This document shows positions 41,495 to 52,772 of a stretch of DNA of 64,000 nucleotides, in pieces. The stretch covers positions 47,746,897 through 47,810,896 of the forward strand of contig NC_037088.1 in the NCBI RefSeq assembly GCF_002994745.2. The letters are read 5' to 3'. The translations under genes were made by a program, and so were the position numbers. The notes under the pieces were generated by a model that saw only the letters and a list, made by a program, of their open reading frames with translations, had not been told where the DNA came from and searched no databases. Positions within the stretch are counted from its first letter, which is position 1, and every line of letters begins with the position of its first letter. This stretch comes from Rosa chinensis (lineage: Eukaryota > Streptophyta > Magnoliopsida > Rosales > Rosaceae).

Positions 41495-44350
41495 TAGGCC
41501 TCATCATATGGCCCTTGGGCCCTAAGCCCGCCCGGCCCGGCCCTTCCATTAGGGCGGGCCGGCCCGACCCTTTCTCAAATAGGGTAGGGTAAGGGTCTTG
41601 CAAATGAAACCCGGCCCTACCCTACGGCCCTGCCCGATTGAGCCCGATCCTAAAATTTATATTTTATTTTTATTATTTTTCTATATTACAAATTTACATA
41701 AAAAGAAATAAGAAATATGTTATTTTAGAGAATGGGTATTAGATTGAACATTTGAACCCAATTAATTTATGTAAATCTAATTTTTATATCATACACTCCA
41801 AAGAGAATGGACATTTATTTTTTTATAAATTTATATTTATATATCATACACTCCAAAGAGCAACCTCTATCAATTCAAAGAAAATGAGAAAATCAACCGT
41901 TGGATGTGATTATTACAATAAATTATGTGTGTGGTTAAAAATTTAGTCAATTTCACCATAGTTTCGAACCCGATCGGATTGGTCAACCATATTCACTTGT
42001 ATGTTTTCTTGGTTGACCGATGGCGTGACAACCGCAAAACGTGCTAATTTTTTTACATCACATTTTTAAATATTTCATCAATGGATGTGCGTAGATATAA
42101 GATAAAAATTTCAAATTTAATTACAAATATGTTGGTCTATATCAATTTGCCTCATAAAGTTGTGTAACTTATACATTGCATTTAAATGATTGAGGTTACC
42201 CTCCATGAGCAAAATGGGGGACGAAATGGAATTTTTTAAAATAAACCGCTGGATGTTGTTTTCATATGAATATATGTTAGTGGTAGAAATTTCAGCAATT
42301 TCCGCCTTCGGTTGGACCTCGATCTACCCGGTCAACTCAATACCCTAAATAGAACATAAAACAAATATGCTCTTAACCGGTCCTTGGCAATTCACTTTTT
42401 TCGATCTTTCAGGTCCCACACTCTCAAGGGTAGGGGGTCTACTTACTGATGTCAAAATTCCGCAACGTTTGTCCGCGCATGGAGCCTCTCACCTTAGGGA
42501 AGTTTGCTTGTGCAAAGCGTTGACCGCTACGTTTGACGCCTTATTCACGGCAGATCGGCCTAATTTCTTTACACAATACCTATCAATGTTGTATAAACAT
42601 ATGAGAATTTTCAGATTGATCGATTTTCATTTCAAAATTTTTGGATCGCACAAAATCCTTATATGCCTTGTAATGTAGTATAACTAGTTTATTAGGCTTG
42701 TTACCCTCCATGAGCAAAATGGGGGACGAAATGGAATTTTTAAAATGAACCGCTGGATGTTGTTTTCATATGAATATATGTTAGTGGTAGAAATTTCAGC
42801 AATTTCCGCCTTCGGTTGGACGTTGATCTACCTGGTCAACTCAATACCCTAAATAGAACATAATACAAATATGCTCTTAACTGGTCCTTGGCAATTCACT
42901 TTTTTCGATCTTTCAGCTCCCACACTCTCATGGGTAGGGGGTCTACTTACGGATGTCAAAATTCAGCAACGTTTGTCCGCGCATGGTGCCACTCCCCTTA
43001 GGGAAGTTTGCTTGTGCAAAGCGTTGACCGCTACGTTGGACGCCTTATTCACGGCAGATCGGTCTAATTTCTTTACACAATACCTATCAATGTTGTATAA
43101 ACATATGAGAATTTTCAGATTGGTCGATTTTCATTTCAAAATTTTTGGATCGCACATAATGCTTATATGCTTTGTAATGTAGTATACCTAGTTTATTAGG
43201 CTTGTTACCCTCCATGAGCAAAATGAGGGACGAAATGGAATTTTTAAAAATGAACCGCTGGATGTTGTTTTCATATGAATATATGTTAGTGGTAGAAATT
43301 TCAGCAATTTCCGCCTTCGGTTGGACCTCGATCTACCCAGTCAACTCAATACCCTAAATAGAACATAAAACAAATATGCTCTTAACCGGTCCTTGGCAAT
43401 TCACTTTTTTTCGATCTTTCAGCTCCCACACTCTCATGGGTAGGGGGTCTACTTACAGATGTCAAAATTCCGCAACGTTTGTCCGCGCATGGTGCCGCTG
43501 ATCCCCTTAGGGAAGTTTGCTTGTGCAAAGCGTTGACCGCTACGTTGGACGCCTTATTCACGGCAGATCGGCCTAATTTCTTTACACAATACCTATCAAT
43601 GTTGTATAAACATATGAGAATTTTCAGATTGGTCGATTTTCATTTCAAAATTTTTGGATCGCACATAATCCTTATATGCCTTGTAATGTAGTATAACTAG
43701 TTTATTAGGCTTGTTACCCTCCATGAGCATTGTCAGATTGATCAATTTCCATTTCGAAATTTTTGGCCCGCCCGAATAAGCCATAATTTTTTTTTATTAT
43801 TTCTATTTTTTAATTACGTTTCTCTTTTTTCTATAATATGCAATTTATCTCTTTCTTTGTAATTGATTTCATAAGTTTTGTTTTCTTTAATTTCTATTTT
43901 CTTTGTTACACAACAATTAATATTGGGAGATTTATATAGATGGTTAATTGAATATAACCACCTTAAGTAATATTAATAAATGTTATAAGTTACAAGTATT
44001 ATATGAATATAAAATATATTCAATAAAAAACAATGAGTCTTTTATCACCAATATATACCATTAAGCCATATTTTGAGAAGAAAAAAATAATGTTTTTTTT
44101 TTTTGTTAAACAAAATAAGGCCCTTTTTGGCCCATTTCGGCCCTATTTGGCCCTATTTGAGGGCCGGCCCGACCCGGCCCTTTCGGCCCTAACGGATCGG
44201 GCTTTTCAGGCGGGTAAGGGTTAGCATATTTAAGTCCCGGCCCTGTAGGGTCCTAAATTTGGTTGACTTTGACTAGGCCCGGCCCGGCCCGACCCTAAGC
44301 CCTAAAATTTAGGGTAGGGCCGGCCCTAACCCGGCCCATGATGACCCCTA
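41495..44350. mobile_element. hAT-type nonautonomous element, 2856 bp, nested in C3
   Basis: Ends are TAGGCCTCATCATATGGCCC and, on the other strand, TAGGGGTCATCATGGGCC. The TSD is GGCAAGGT at 41487-41494 and 44351-44358, within the C3 RT codons. Subterminal regions are packed with GGCCCGG motifs like the 4095-4832 element, and its right half is the reverse complement of that element's left half. No transposase is found. The extra length is AT-rich DNA and three ~505-bp tandem repeats. Confidence 0.9.
42195..43712 (+). repeat. Three ~505-bp tandem repeats inside the hAT element
   Basis: Units start with GTTACCCTCCATGAGC at 42195, 42700 and 43204 (505, 504 and 509 bp). A truncated fourth start lies at 43713 and jumps to the unit's end after about 20 bp. 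Each unit carries a similar reading frame of ~103 codons (starts MLLTGPWQFTFFDLS in units 1 and 2; unit 3 has indels). Conservation of that frame may simply reflect recent amplification. I know no matching family. Confidence 0.9.
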
Positions 44351-45475
44351 GGCAAGGTGTGTAAATTGAAGAAGTCTTTGTATGGCCTGAAGCAGTCTCC
44401 AAGAGCTTGGTTTGGAAGATTTTCCAAGTCCATGAAAGCCTTTGGATACAGACAGAGCAATTATGACCATACCTTGTTCATCAAGCGCAAGAGTGGTAAG
44501 ATTACAACTCTTATTGTGTATGTTGATGACATGATTGTTACAGGGGATGATCCGAAAGAGATAAATGAATTACAAAAGTATTTGTCAAAGGAGTTTGAAA
44601 TGAAGGATCTGGGACAACTGAAGTATTTTTTGGGTATTGAAGTTGCAAGGTCTAAGAAGGGGATTTCACTTTCACAGAGGAAATATGTTCTTGATTTACT
44701 TGCTGAAACGGGGATGCTGGACTGCAGACCCATCGAGACACCCATTGAGATGAATCACGGACTTGCTATCTATCCTGATCAAGTTCCAACTGATAAAGGG
44801 AGGTATCAACGTCTTGTAGGAAGGTTGATTTATCTTTCACATACTAGACCTGATATTGCTTATGCTGTAAGTGTTGTTAGTCAATTTATGCATTGTCCTA
44901 GTGAAGAGCATATGGATGCAGTCTTTCGTATTTTGAAGTACTTAAAGATGGCGCCAGGTAAAGGGTTACTATTTCAGAAAAAAGATGAATTGGAAGTTGT
45001 TGGGTATACAGATGCAGATTGGGCTGGTGATAAAACTGACAGACGTTCTACATCTGGGTACTTCACTTTTGTTGGAGGGAACCTTGTCGCTTAGCGTAGC
45101 AAAAAGCAGAAAGTTGTTGCCAGATCAAGTGCAGAAGCTGAGTTCCAAGGTATGGCATACGGAGTCTGTGAAATGTTGTGGATTCGTAATATCTTGAAAG
45201 ACCTGGGATACAAGCTTAACAAGCCTATGGATTTGCATTGTGATAATACAGCTGCCATTGAGATTGCACATAATCCAGTTCAGCATGATAGAACAAAGCA
45301 TGTGGAGGTTGACCGTCATTTTATTAAAGAAAATCTTGACAGAAAGGTTATTCGCTTTCCATTTGTAAACTCAAAGGAGCAATTAGCTGATGTTCTTACT
45401 AAAGGAGTGTCCAGGAAGGTATTTGACAGCTCAGTTGACCAGTTGGGCATGATAGATATCTATGCACCAACTTGA
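44351..45475 (+). pseudogene. C3 RT C-terminal half and RNase H
   Basis: KSLYGLKQSPRAWFGRFSKS, the catalytic IVYVDDMIVTG, FEMKDLGQLKYFLGIEVARS, then RNase H (YTDADWAGDKTDRRSTSG). A TAG follows at the conserved Trp position (LVA-stop-RSKKQ), then ARSSAEAEFQGMAYGVCEM, HCDNTAAIEIAHNPVQHD and QLADVLTKG. Ends YAPT-stop just before the PPT. Confidence 0.93.
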
Positions 45476-45482
45476 GGGGGAG

Positions 45483-45661
45483 TGTAGAATCGCTATAAAT
45501 CTGTATGTAATTAGGATTTTATTTAATTAGGATATCCTGTAATTATGGAAAGATTGTTTCCTATTAGAGTTAGACTACTCCTTTGTACTTGTATATATAC
45601 CCTTATTGTGGGATGAATAGAATTATTCAATTAACCCTAAATTGAAGTATTCTTTTCTACT
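45483..45661 (+). repeat. C3 3' LTR
   Basis: 179-bp partner of 37852-38029, following the PPT. Confidence 0.93.
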
Positions 45662-45666
45662 TTTTC

Positions 45667-47919
45667 CGATTCACCGATGTAGTGCATCCACTAAACTGAC
45701 AAAAGACCCTTGAAACATAAAATAGTTTTACCAAAACCATATCTTCCAAAGTGAATCTCTTTCCGAATATATATGTTTGGTATGAAGGTTCTCTTAAAGG
45801 TAAAATTAGCCTGCGCTTAACATGATCGAAAGCTCATGATCTTGGTCTCTACTATATACGCAGAATATCATACTATTCGTCGGAATATACAGTATTATCT
45901 TGTTGGTAAAACAGAGAGGCTACGGCTTACTGGAAAGATTAAGTTAGTAGAAAAAGTATACGTATGTACAGATGTACTGATCTTGGGCCGAAAATATCTT
46001 TGAAATCTGTAACAGCCCAAAACTCAGGATCGTCCATAATCTCTTAAAGCCTCCGTTTATAATTAATTCAGCTATTGGGTGCCGATTCAAATACCTCATT
46101 GCCTGCATAATATACAGGCTTATTGATATAATGTTCGTATGTAGCAGCCTATGAATATTTCAATTTTGCTTCTCTCTTCCTCAGCCTGATTGTGGATATT
46201 GAACTCAGTAGATCATATTGGCTACAAACATTATGGAATCAAATGAGGTTATTTGATTATTGGAGTTTTACTTGATTAATAGGTTGCTCTATCTTATAAT
46301 TAGCCTTCTCTATTGCTTTGGTTCTATATGCATTTTATTTACTCATCTGCATCTGTTCAGTCACCTACATGTTACTAAACTTCTCCTTTTCCTTGTTTCT
46401 CTGTTGGTTAATCGTTTTCTGCAACTTTTTTCTTGCCAAAATATCCTATGAAATATTGTTGACTTCCAAATTTGGTTATTGCATTTATTTGTCTCACTAT
46501 ACAAATACCTGCTATTACATTAGTTTCAGAAATAACAAAAGATAACTGAAAATCTTACCTGGAATGTCAACACGGTAGTAACTGAAATTGGTAGTTCAAA
46601 TCCAAATGTATGCATGCTAGTGTGTGAATAGACCGTCACAAATATTAAATTTCAACCCAGCTAGTACATCTAACCAAAGCAAACAGACATAGTAAAGCCT
46701 TGATGCATATTCCCTGGGGACAGATAGTTCTTACTTCAGAAAAATCCTATGTGGATTAATTATTTAGATATATCAAATGAGTTGGACTTTCTTGCTACTT
46801 GATTTCTATGTGGTATGGTGCTGATGATTGCTTCTACAAGCAATTCATTGATGCTGGAAACATGTTGTTTAACCCACAATTTTTGCCCGTTGTAGTTTGT
46901 CTAGTCTGATGGATGAGATGAAGCTTTAAATGATATATAACATGCCCAAATATGGCACATTGCAATGTTGCATCATGATACATCCCTTTCTGCAATAATG
47001 GAGGACAAACTACAATCAGCACTGAAGGAGGGGTAGTCTGCGAGCTTGAACGAAGACCACTGCAGCTGAGCACATTAAGTAAATATATATCAAGGCTCAG
47101 GTACCAAAACTGATACTTTCATTTTGACTTTCTGCAGCATATTTAGATGTTAACATAAGGTTCCCAAATCATTCACATTGCTCTGCTGTTTGATATGCTT
47201 TGGTCATTTTTAATTTCCAGTGCACTGGCTAGCTGTAAATGAATTCCTTTATGTCATATAAATTCGAAAAAGAAAAAACATGGATGAATAAGTTGTAGTA
47301 GAAGACAGTGGGAGGAAAACATGTTGTTCAGAAACCTGTGATTTGGGTATAGCCACTTCTTCTCTATTGCTTCTGTAGTTATCAATTATATATCATTACT
47401 TAAACTGCACCTCAGATATGTCTAGAGTACAAACTAGCTACATTATTAAATATTCTAGCCAAACTGTAGTTGCTTGGAGAAGTCCTCCAATATAGTTGTT
47501 ATAGTAACAGTACAAATTAATCACATGCTAAAAGAAAATTTTAGGTTTCAATATGATACGAGGGATGAGTGAATGAGTGATTAAAAATATTTTTTTTGGA
47601 ATCCTGGACGATACCACACATATATATGACAAACCCCACAAGGAAACGACAAGATAAAGATGAAGAAAACAACAAAACAACACAACAACAAAACAGAAGT
47701 GAAGAACATTAACAGAGAGACTAGTACGTATATCTTTATTCCTGAACATATACTTGTCCATCAAAACTCCGTACTCTTCAAGAAGAGAAGCATGCATGTT
47801 CTACTTGGCTTACAAGATGCTGGCCCTGTGTATAAAAAGAAGTCACAAAACAGTAGTCAGGTTGGAAATTAAAAGACCAAACTATGATGAATAGATATAT
47901 GTAGAAGCTAGAGAAATTA
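45667..47919. other. RLP-B downstream region
   Basis: AT-rich DNA with no supported gene. 46095-46300 is the second copy of the flank seen at 3658-3870. At 46880-47015 two arms (TGTAGTTTGTC and GACAAACTACA) form an inverted repeat with ~100-nt spacing. A minus-strand ORF at 46834-47073 has no known motif. Confidence 0.5.
46095..46300 (+). repeat. Copy 2 of duplicated RLP flanking sequence
   Basis: Partner of 3658-3870, here about 1.6 kb from the RLP-B end. In copy 1 the RLP fragment follows almost at once, implying a deletion there. Confidence 0.65.
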
Positions 47920-48030
47920 CCTGCCTTGGATGTATTATATATTAAGCATATCCTTTAAACGCCGTCTGATCAAAGCTACCCTACGTATAGCCAGTCATTT
48001 ATAACATTTAAGAACATGGTGTATGCATAC
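47920..48030 (-). pseudogene. RLP-B 3' end (cytoplasmic tail), cut off by G1
   Basis: Homologous to the end of RLP-A: minus strand GCTTTGATCAGACGGCG encodes the ALIRRR tail and GGATATGCTTAATAT follows the stop in both. The tail reads NVINDWLYVG then a stop, one base out of frame with the ALIRRR part. The CATAC at 48026-48030 is the G1 TSD. A donor-like CAGGTAATTTCT follows. Confidence 0.85.
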
Positions 48031-48844
48031 TGTTTGGCTCCAAAACCAGCTGGTGTGCAAACAGTCTCTTTTGAGCTTGTGATTGCGCAGGCGTGCCAGC
48101 ATCACGAGGTGCAGTCGTCGGGGTAGTCCCTTGACCTGACTTCTTCTTCAAGCACTGTGGACGAGGAGAGCACCAACCTCGTCACAGGGTTCTTCTCTTG
48201 CCTTTCGGAAAAGGACTTTTGCCTTACGGATAAGGACTTTGGGTGTGATCTCTTCGGTCACCAAAATCGATACTCAACGTTGTAGGTTGAGCAGAGCAAT
48301 CACTGGGAAGTCTTGAGAAAGCACGGGGTTTGCTAAAGCGTATCTTTAGCTTCGCTGGGTTGCGAGGGCGTTACCCTTGCTTCGCTGGTTGTATCGGTGG
48401 CAGTAGTACTGGCAGTCGGCTCGCGAGGAGACTAGGACTGGAAGCACGGTCGCCGGGTTGATCTGGTGAGGCTGACAGTCGGTTTGCGAGGAGACTAGGA
48501 CTGGCGGGCGGTCACCGGGTTTCAACGAGGTTGAAGGTTTGCTCCGGGGAGGCTTTGTAATCGCTGGGATTGATTGATTCGAGAGAGGTCCCTGATTTTC
48601 GCCGCTTAACCCTGTACTTATACCCTAGGGTTTTGACTGCTCCTTGCCTTAGAAGGATTCTTAATTGAAGTTTCCTATTTAATCTCTACTACTCGATTTC
48701 AAGAAGGTTTCGTCTCCTTATGAGTCACGGAATGGGTGAAGCTATAACCCAGACCCGAGTAGTTTTATTTTTGAGCCGCAGGTATCGGTCCACTGGCTTA
48801 AACCCACCAAAGGATCTTGCCAAAAATACTTTTGGGCTCAAACA
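48031..48844 (-). repeat. G1 3' LTR
   Basis: 814 bp. Plus-strand ends are TGTTTGGCTCC and GGGCTCAAACA. Relative to the 5' LTR it has an extra ~14 bp near 48105 and lacks one copy of a 22-bp CCTTTCGGAAAAGG-type repeat. Confidence 0.94.
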
Positions 48845-48856
48845 TTGCCCCCCAGG
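48845..48856 (-). promoter_or_regulatory. G1 polypurine tract
   Basis: Minus strand CCTGGGGGGCAA immediately before the 3' LTR; primer for plus-strand DNA synthesis. Confidence 0.85.
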
Positions 48857-49001
48857 CCCCGAAATCAGGCCCACGAAGATGTAGCTGATTGAAGGGGACT
48901 AGAACGACGCGCCGGTCGCTTGAAACGATGCCATTAATGAAGGTCGCGTCCTTTCGTTTGCGAAACGCTTTCTGTCGCATTGTTTCCCTCACAAAATCCT
49001 T

Positions 49002-49009
49002 TATTTAAA
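49002..49009 (+). promoter_or_regulatory. TATA-like box of the antisense PMD gene
   Basis: TATTTAAA, about 97 bp upstream of the ATG at 49106, with C/T-rich sequence between (49030-49095). It lies inside G1, outside the LTR, and points opposite to gag-pol. Inferred core promoter. Confidence 0.5.
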
Positions 49010-49105
49010 CCCACAGCCGCAAGACCTGTCACATCAGAAACCCTTCCAGTCTCTTAAACCCAGAAAAACCCATTTCTTCCAACATCTCCTTTACAGAACC
49101 CAGAA

Positions 49106-52100
49106 ATGGCTCCCCCAAAGAAAATCATCATCTATCAGGAGGAAGAGTTAAACGAAAAGGCTGCTCAGACTTGGGGCATCAACATCGGTGTCCGCATTCG
49201 TCTTCAAACATCTATCCATCGACCCCTACTCCTTCGCTTTTCCGACCATCAAACCGGACTGGGTCCAGAGCCGCAAGATGCTATTCCAGCCGACGCCATC
49301 GCTCTATACGGCCTACCAGTTCGTCGGCCCATTCCAGTCCTCCGAAGGACCCCTGGAGATTTTAGTGGCTAGGGTGCCCAAAACCATCGAGCCAAAATAG
49401 GGAATTGGCCATCCTCCATCAGTGCAACGGAGACTTCCTGGTATCGCGAAATGCGCGCGCGGGATCTGGCTCGCTGGAACGCAACAGGTATCACGCATAC
49501 TATCGACCTGTGTTTCCATCTTCCTCGCGGTGGCAACCACTCGCCGCTCGCTGCTTTTCTTTGTTTCTGGAATACCGCCACCAACACATTTGACTTCAGA
49601 TTTGGTCAAATGAGCATCACTCTGTTGGATATCCTCGCCATCACTGGCCTGCCCATCGATGGCGAACCCTATGTGCATGGTCAATTTGATTCTGTCAACT
49701 TCACCTCGACCATGGCCCAGCACGGTCGTAGCGCCCACAGTGGCTCTTACCCACGATGGTTGGCGTATTACAGCCGGGAACACAATGCAACCGGCGGAAT
49801 TGCTTTTCTTGAATATTGGCTCTGTAAGTTCATATTCTGCACCTCTTCCTGTAAGCCCACTGGCACTTGGACTTCCCTAGCGACGGCCCTCTACAACGGC
49901 CGCAATGTCGGGCTCGGACAACCGGTGCTAGAAGCCCTTTACCGCATGTTATACCAGGCGACGATGCATCCATTCGAGACCAACATGTCCGGCCCCTTTT
50001 GGATTTTGGACTTCTGGATCCAGACTTACTTTCCATTCTTCCGCCGTGATGACATCCCGCTACTTCCACCGGCCGATCAACTCTTAGGTCGATGGTTTAG
50101 CCGCGAGGCAAAATACTCATCTCCCCCTTATTCCGAGTGTTTTTCTTATCTGTACCTCCTGGATGAGATGCCATATTGCGACACAATTCTGGATAGAAGA
50201 TTCCCATCTTTACTTGAATATGGTTTTCTTCCTGGCGATCCTCGCTACTCCGACCGCGCTCGCCTGGCTTTTCACCTTGCGATCTCCTGCTCAGACATCA
50301 GGATCGCCGCCGAGGAACTCAGCTACGAGCCTTTTGCCCCCAACCATTTTGCCCACCAATTCGGTCTTGTCCAATTTGTACCATTCCCTCTATACGATGC
50401 CTGGAACTACAACACTTCCTGGCACAGATTTGGGCCCCCCTCTGGGCCCGTGCCATCACAGAGTATGCTCGCGCTAGTTGATCTTCCTGATTGGGCTCAG
50501 ACCATCGATGCCGTGGACGGAACTAAAGAAGGATACGAGACTTGGTGGGAAGAAGTCTCCGTCAATTGCTGGACTCAACCGGACGATGAACTCTTCGCAA
50601 CACTCTTCGGAGAGCTGAGGAACCCCTATCCTGCCGATATTGAGATGCTCGCTCACTTCTCTGAGGATGCTGCAAGACCCCAGCCTCTTCTGGCTGTACA
50701 AACGGCGCGAGCCCCTCGCCCGGCCCAGGCTGGTATCGTGATTCGCGAACCCCCTCCAGAGGTAAATATCTCAATTCTATCTTCCGCACCTTCCTTCACT
50801 GCTTTCCCTTTACTCATCCTTCGCTATATCAGGGGAGTGCGCCGCGCTCTGGCCGCCGCGCAACCAGCGCTTCCCCAGCCGCCGGCCAATCTGGAAAACA
50901 GAAAGCTGCGCAGAGCCTGAAGTTGAAGATTCTTCTTCTGATGACGACAATCCACAAACCGTAAGAATCCTCTATCTTTAGGATCATATTTCCGCGAGTT
51001 AAGTCTTAACTTCTTGATTTTGACAGGTCGCAGCTGCTCTGGCTCGCAAGCGCAGCCGCTCGGACCCTCGCACCGACCCATGGGCAGAAGATGAACCACT
51101 CGCTGATCGATTGGTAAGAGACAGGGAGTTCACACTAGAAATTATCTATGCTTTCGCCCACACTCCACTAAACTTTTGACTCGCAGGTTCGTCGCCGGTC
51201 CTCTGGACATGCTGGGGAAGGCTTTTCAGCTGCTAGTTAAGGAACATCTGCTTTACAAGCGCAAGCGCCCACGGACTCCGAAAATCTTCCACTTCCTGCC
51301 AGCACCTCCAGCGATGTGCATTCGGCTCCGATTCCTGTGCAGATCATAGAGGATAGTTCGCCCGAGCTGGAAGAAAGTACAACCCTTCTGGATGCACCAC
51401 CTGAGGAGCCAATCGCTGCACAACCTTTAGCGCAGGTATCGCTTGCTCCCATCCCCGGTGAGGCTGTTCAGGAGCCTGCACCGATAGCAATTCCAGACGA
51501 GCTTCCGGTCGCAGAGGTACACCCGTTCCAAAACCAATGCCTCAGTTCTTGTTTATCTCTGTGTATCTGATAATCCTTCCTCAATTGCAGAGTACTGTTC
51601 CTGCTGAGGAAATCGTTGTATCTGATCCCACTGAGCCAGTTGGTGAAGACATGGTGGCCCAAGAGCCTGCCCCCCACATTCTTGAAGTAGGAGCTGGGAT
51701 AAATGCAGAACCGGAACCAGACACGGCCCCCATCATCAAGCCTCAAGAAGCCCCTGTTGCGGCCGCTGCTGACGCTGATGCTAATGCTAATGCTAATGCT
51801 TCCCCGCCCGAGCCTCCTAACAGGCTGGAAAGGCTGGTTCGCGTACTCGAAGTGGCTCCTCCGAGAGTTATAGATGAAGCGAGGGATGGGCTACAACGAC
51901 TTCTGGATCCTGACATTTTATTGTCGGGCGCGCCTGCCAGAGCTCAAGAATATTTGATGGTGCTTCGCCGCTAACGAACTATCACTGAGGCTGAGTTTAC
52001 CGAGATATATGAGCTATTACAAAATCTCCCTGCGCGGATTAATGAAAGAACAACCGCGACCGCGCAAGCTAGGCAAGTTCAGGCTCACTATCGAGGCCTT

Positions 52101-52430
52101 GCACAACAGACAGAGGCATCTCGCGACTCTTTAGGCGATAGAGCTATTCTCGTCAGGGACCTGCGGATCTCGCAGACCCACCTTCGGACCCACATTCAAG
52201 AGCTTCAGGCCCAACTGATCGAAGCAAAGGCCCAGTTGACTGCGGTGACGGCCCAGCTTGAGTAAGAGGAACCTCAGCTAAAGCAACCCCTAGCAGCCTT
52301 CGAAGCAATGTCTCAGAACTTAACTCAGGCACGTGAAGCAGTCCGACAAGCGGAACGAGTTGCTGCCGACGCTAGTTTTCGTCTGGATGAACACTTACTT
52401 CGCTTAACCCATGCGGGTCGAAAACTTTAG
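49106..52430 (+). pseudogene. Antisense plant-mobile-domain / coiled-coil gene inside G1, with four introns
   Basis: The ATG at 49106 (MAPPKKIIIYQEEELNEKAA) opens a protein with a plant mobile domain (PMD, as in MAIN/MAIL1 and some transposases). Visible motifs are RDLARWNATGITHTIDLCFH, FDFRFGQMSITLLDILAITG, GGIAFLEYWLCKFIFC and LYNGRNVGLGQPVLEALYRM. Four GT-AG introns follow: 50762-50832, 50961-51026, 51114-51186 and 51517-51590, 66-74 nt each, all phase 0. They lead to a Lys/Arg cluster (ARKRSRSD), an acidic Pro/Ala-rich region and a coiled coil (THLRTHIQELQAQLIEAKAQ). Damage: frameshifts near 49180, 49385 and 50912; TAA at 51238, 51972 and 52264. PMD ORFs in this place and orientation are known as extra ORFs of Tat-lineage elements. 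Confidence 0.85.
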
Positions 52431-52730
52431 GCCTCTTACTTCAGGCCCATTTTGCTTTGTATGAACGACATTAAAATTAATATTTAGTATTTAGCCCACT
52501 TTGCTTGGCCCAAATATCATTTAAATTCCGGTAGTTAATGATATCGGAACCGTTGAAAAGATAACCCCAATTTGGGCAGTTATCTCCTTGAAGACTGCCC
52601 CGCTTCCCACGCGTTTTCAATATCTTCCATTTTCGAGATTCTAGCATTTAACTCCATTAATTCTCTCATTGATGGCGTTGAAAGTACTTCAACGGCCTAT
52701 CGCGCGGCATGGGATTACTGCAACTGGCAC
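52431..52730. other. Spacer between the two antisense units
   Basis: AT-rich first part (TTTGTATGAACGACATTAAA near 52455, suitable as a plant polyadenylation region for the PMD gene), then promoter-like DNA for the next unit. No ORF of note. Confidence 0.5.
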
Positions 52731-52738
52731 TATAAATA
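52731..52738 (+). promoter_or_regulatory. TATA box of second antisense unit
   Basis: TATAAATA, 42 bp before an ATG at 52773. A textbook plant TATA motif; the function is inferred. Confidence 0.6.
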
Positions 52739-52772
52739 CCTGTACTCAGAGAGCATAGGCAACCAAACAATC

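Larger units (their letters stand above)
37852..45661 (+). mobile_element. Ty1/copia retrotransposon C3, carrying a hAT insertion
   Basis: LTRs are 37852-38029 and 45483-45661 (178-179 bp, about seven differences). The TSD is TTTTC (37847-37851, 45662-45666), the PBS TGGTATCAGAGC at 38030-38041 and the PPT GAGGGGGAG at 45474-45482. Without the hAT element it is about 4.95 kb. It has gag-PR-IN-RT-RH on the plus strand with an internal gag deletion, two frame changes in integrase and a few stops. Its RT/RNase H is close to that of C1. Confidence 0.94.

Noticed and set aside
42367..43691. Three paralogous small genes in the hAT element
   Set aside because: They are units of one tandem repeat, too similar to show selection, with no promoter or known domain. 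Kept as a repeat with an open question.
46834..47073. Exon of an unknown gene on the minus strand
   Set aside because: 79 codons without known motif or convincing splice context; it overlaps an inverted repeat.
49106..52430. PMD gene as an independent host gene
   Set aside because: It lies wholly between the LTRs of G1, whose TSD (CATAC) is intact on both outer sides, so it is part of the element as inserted.
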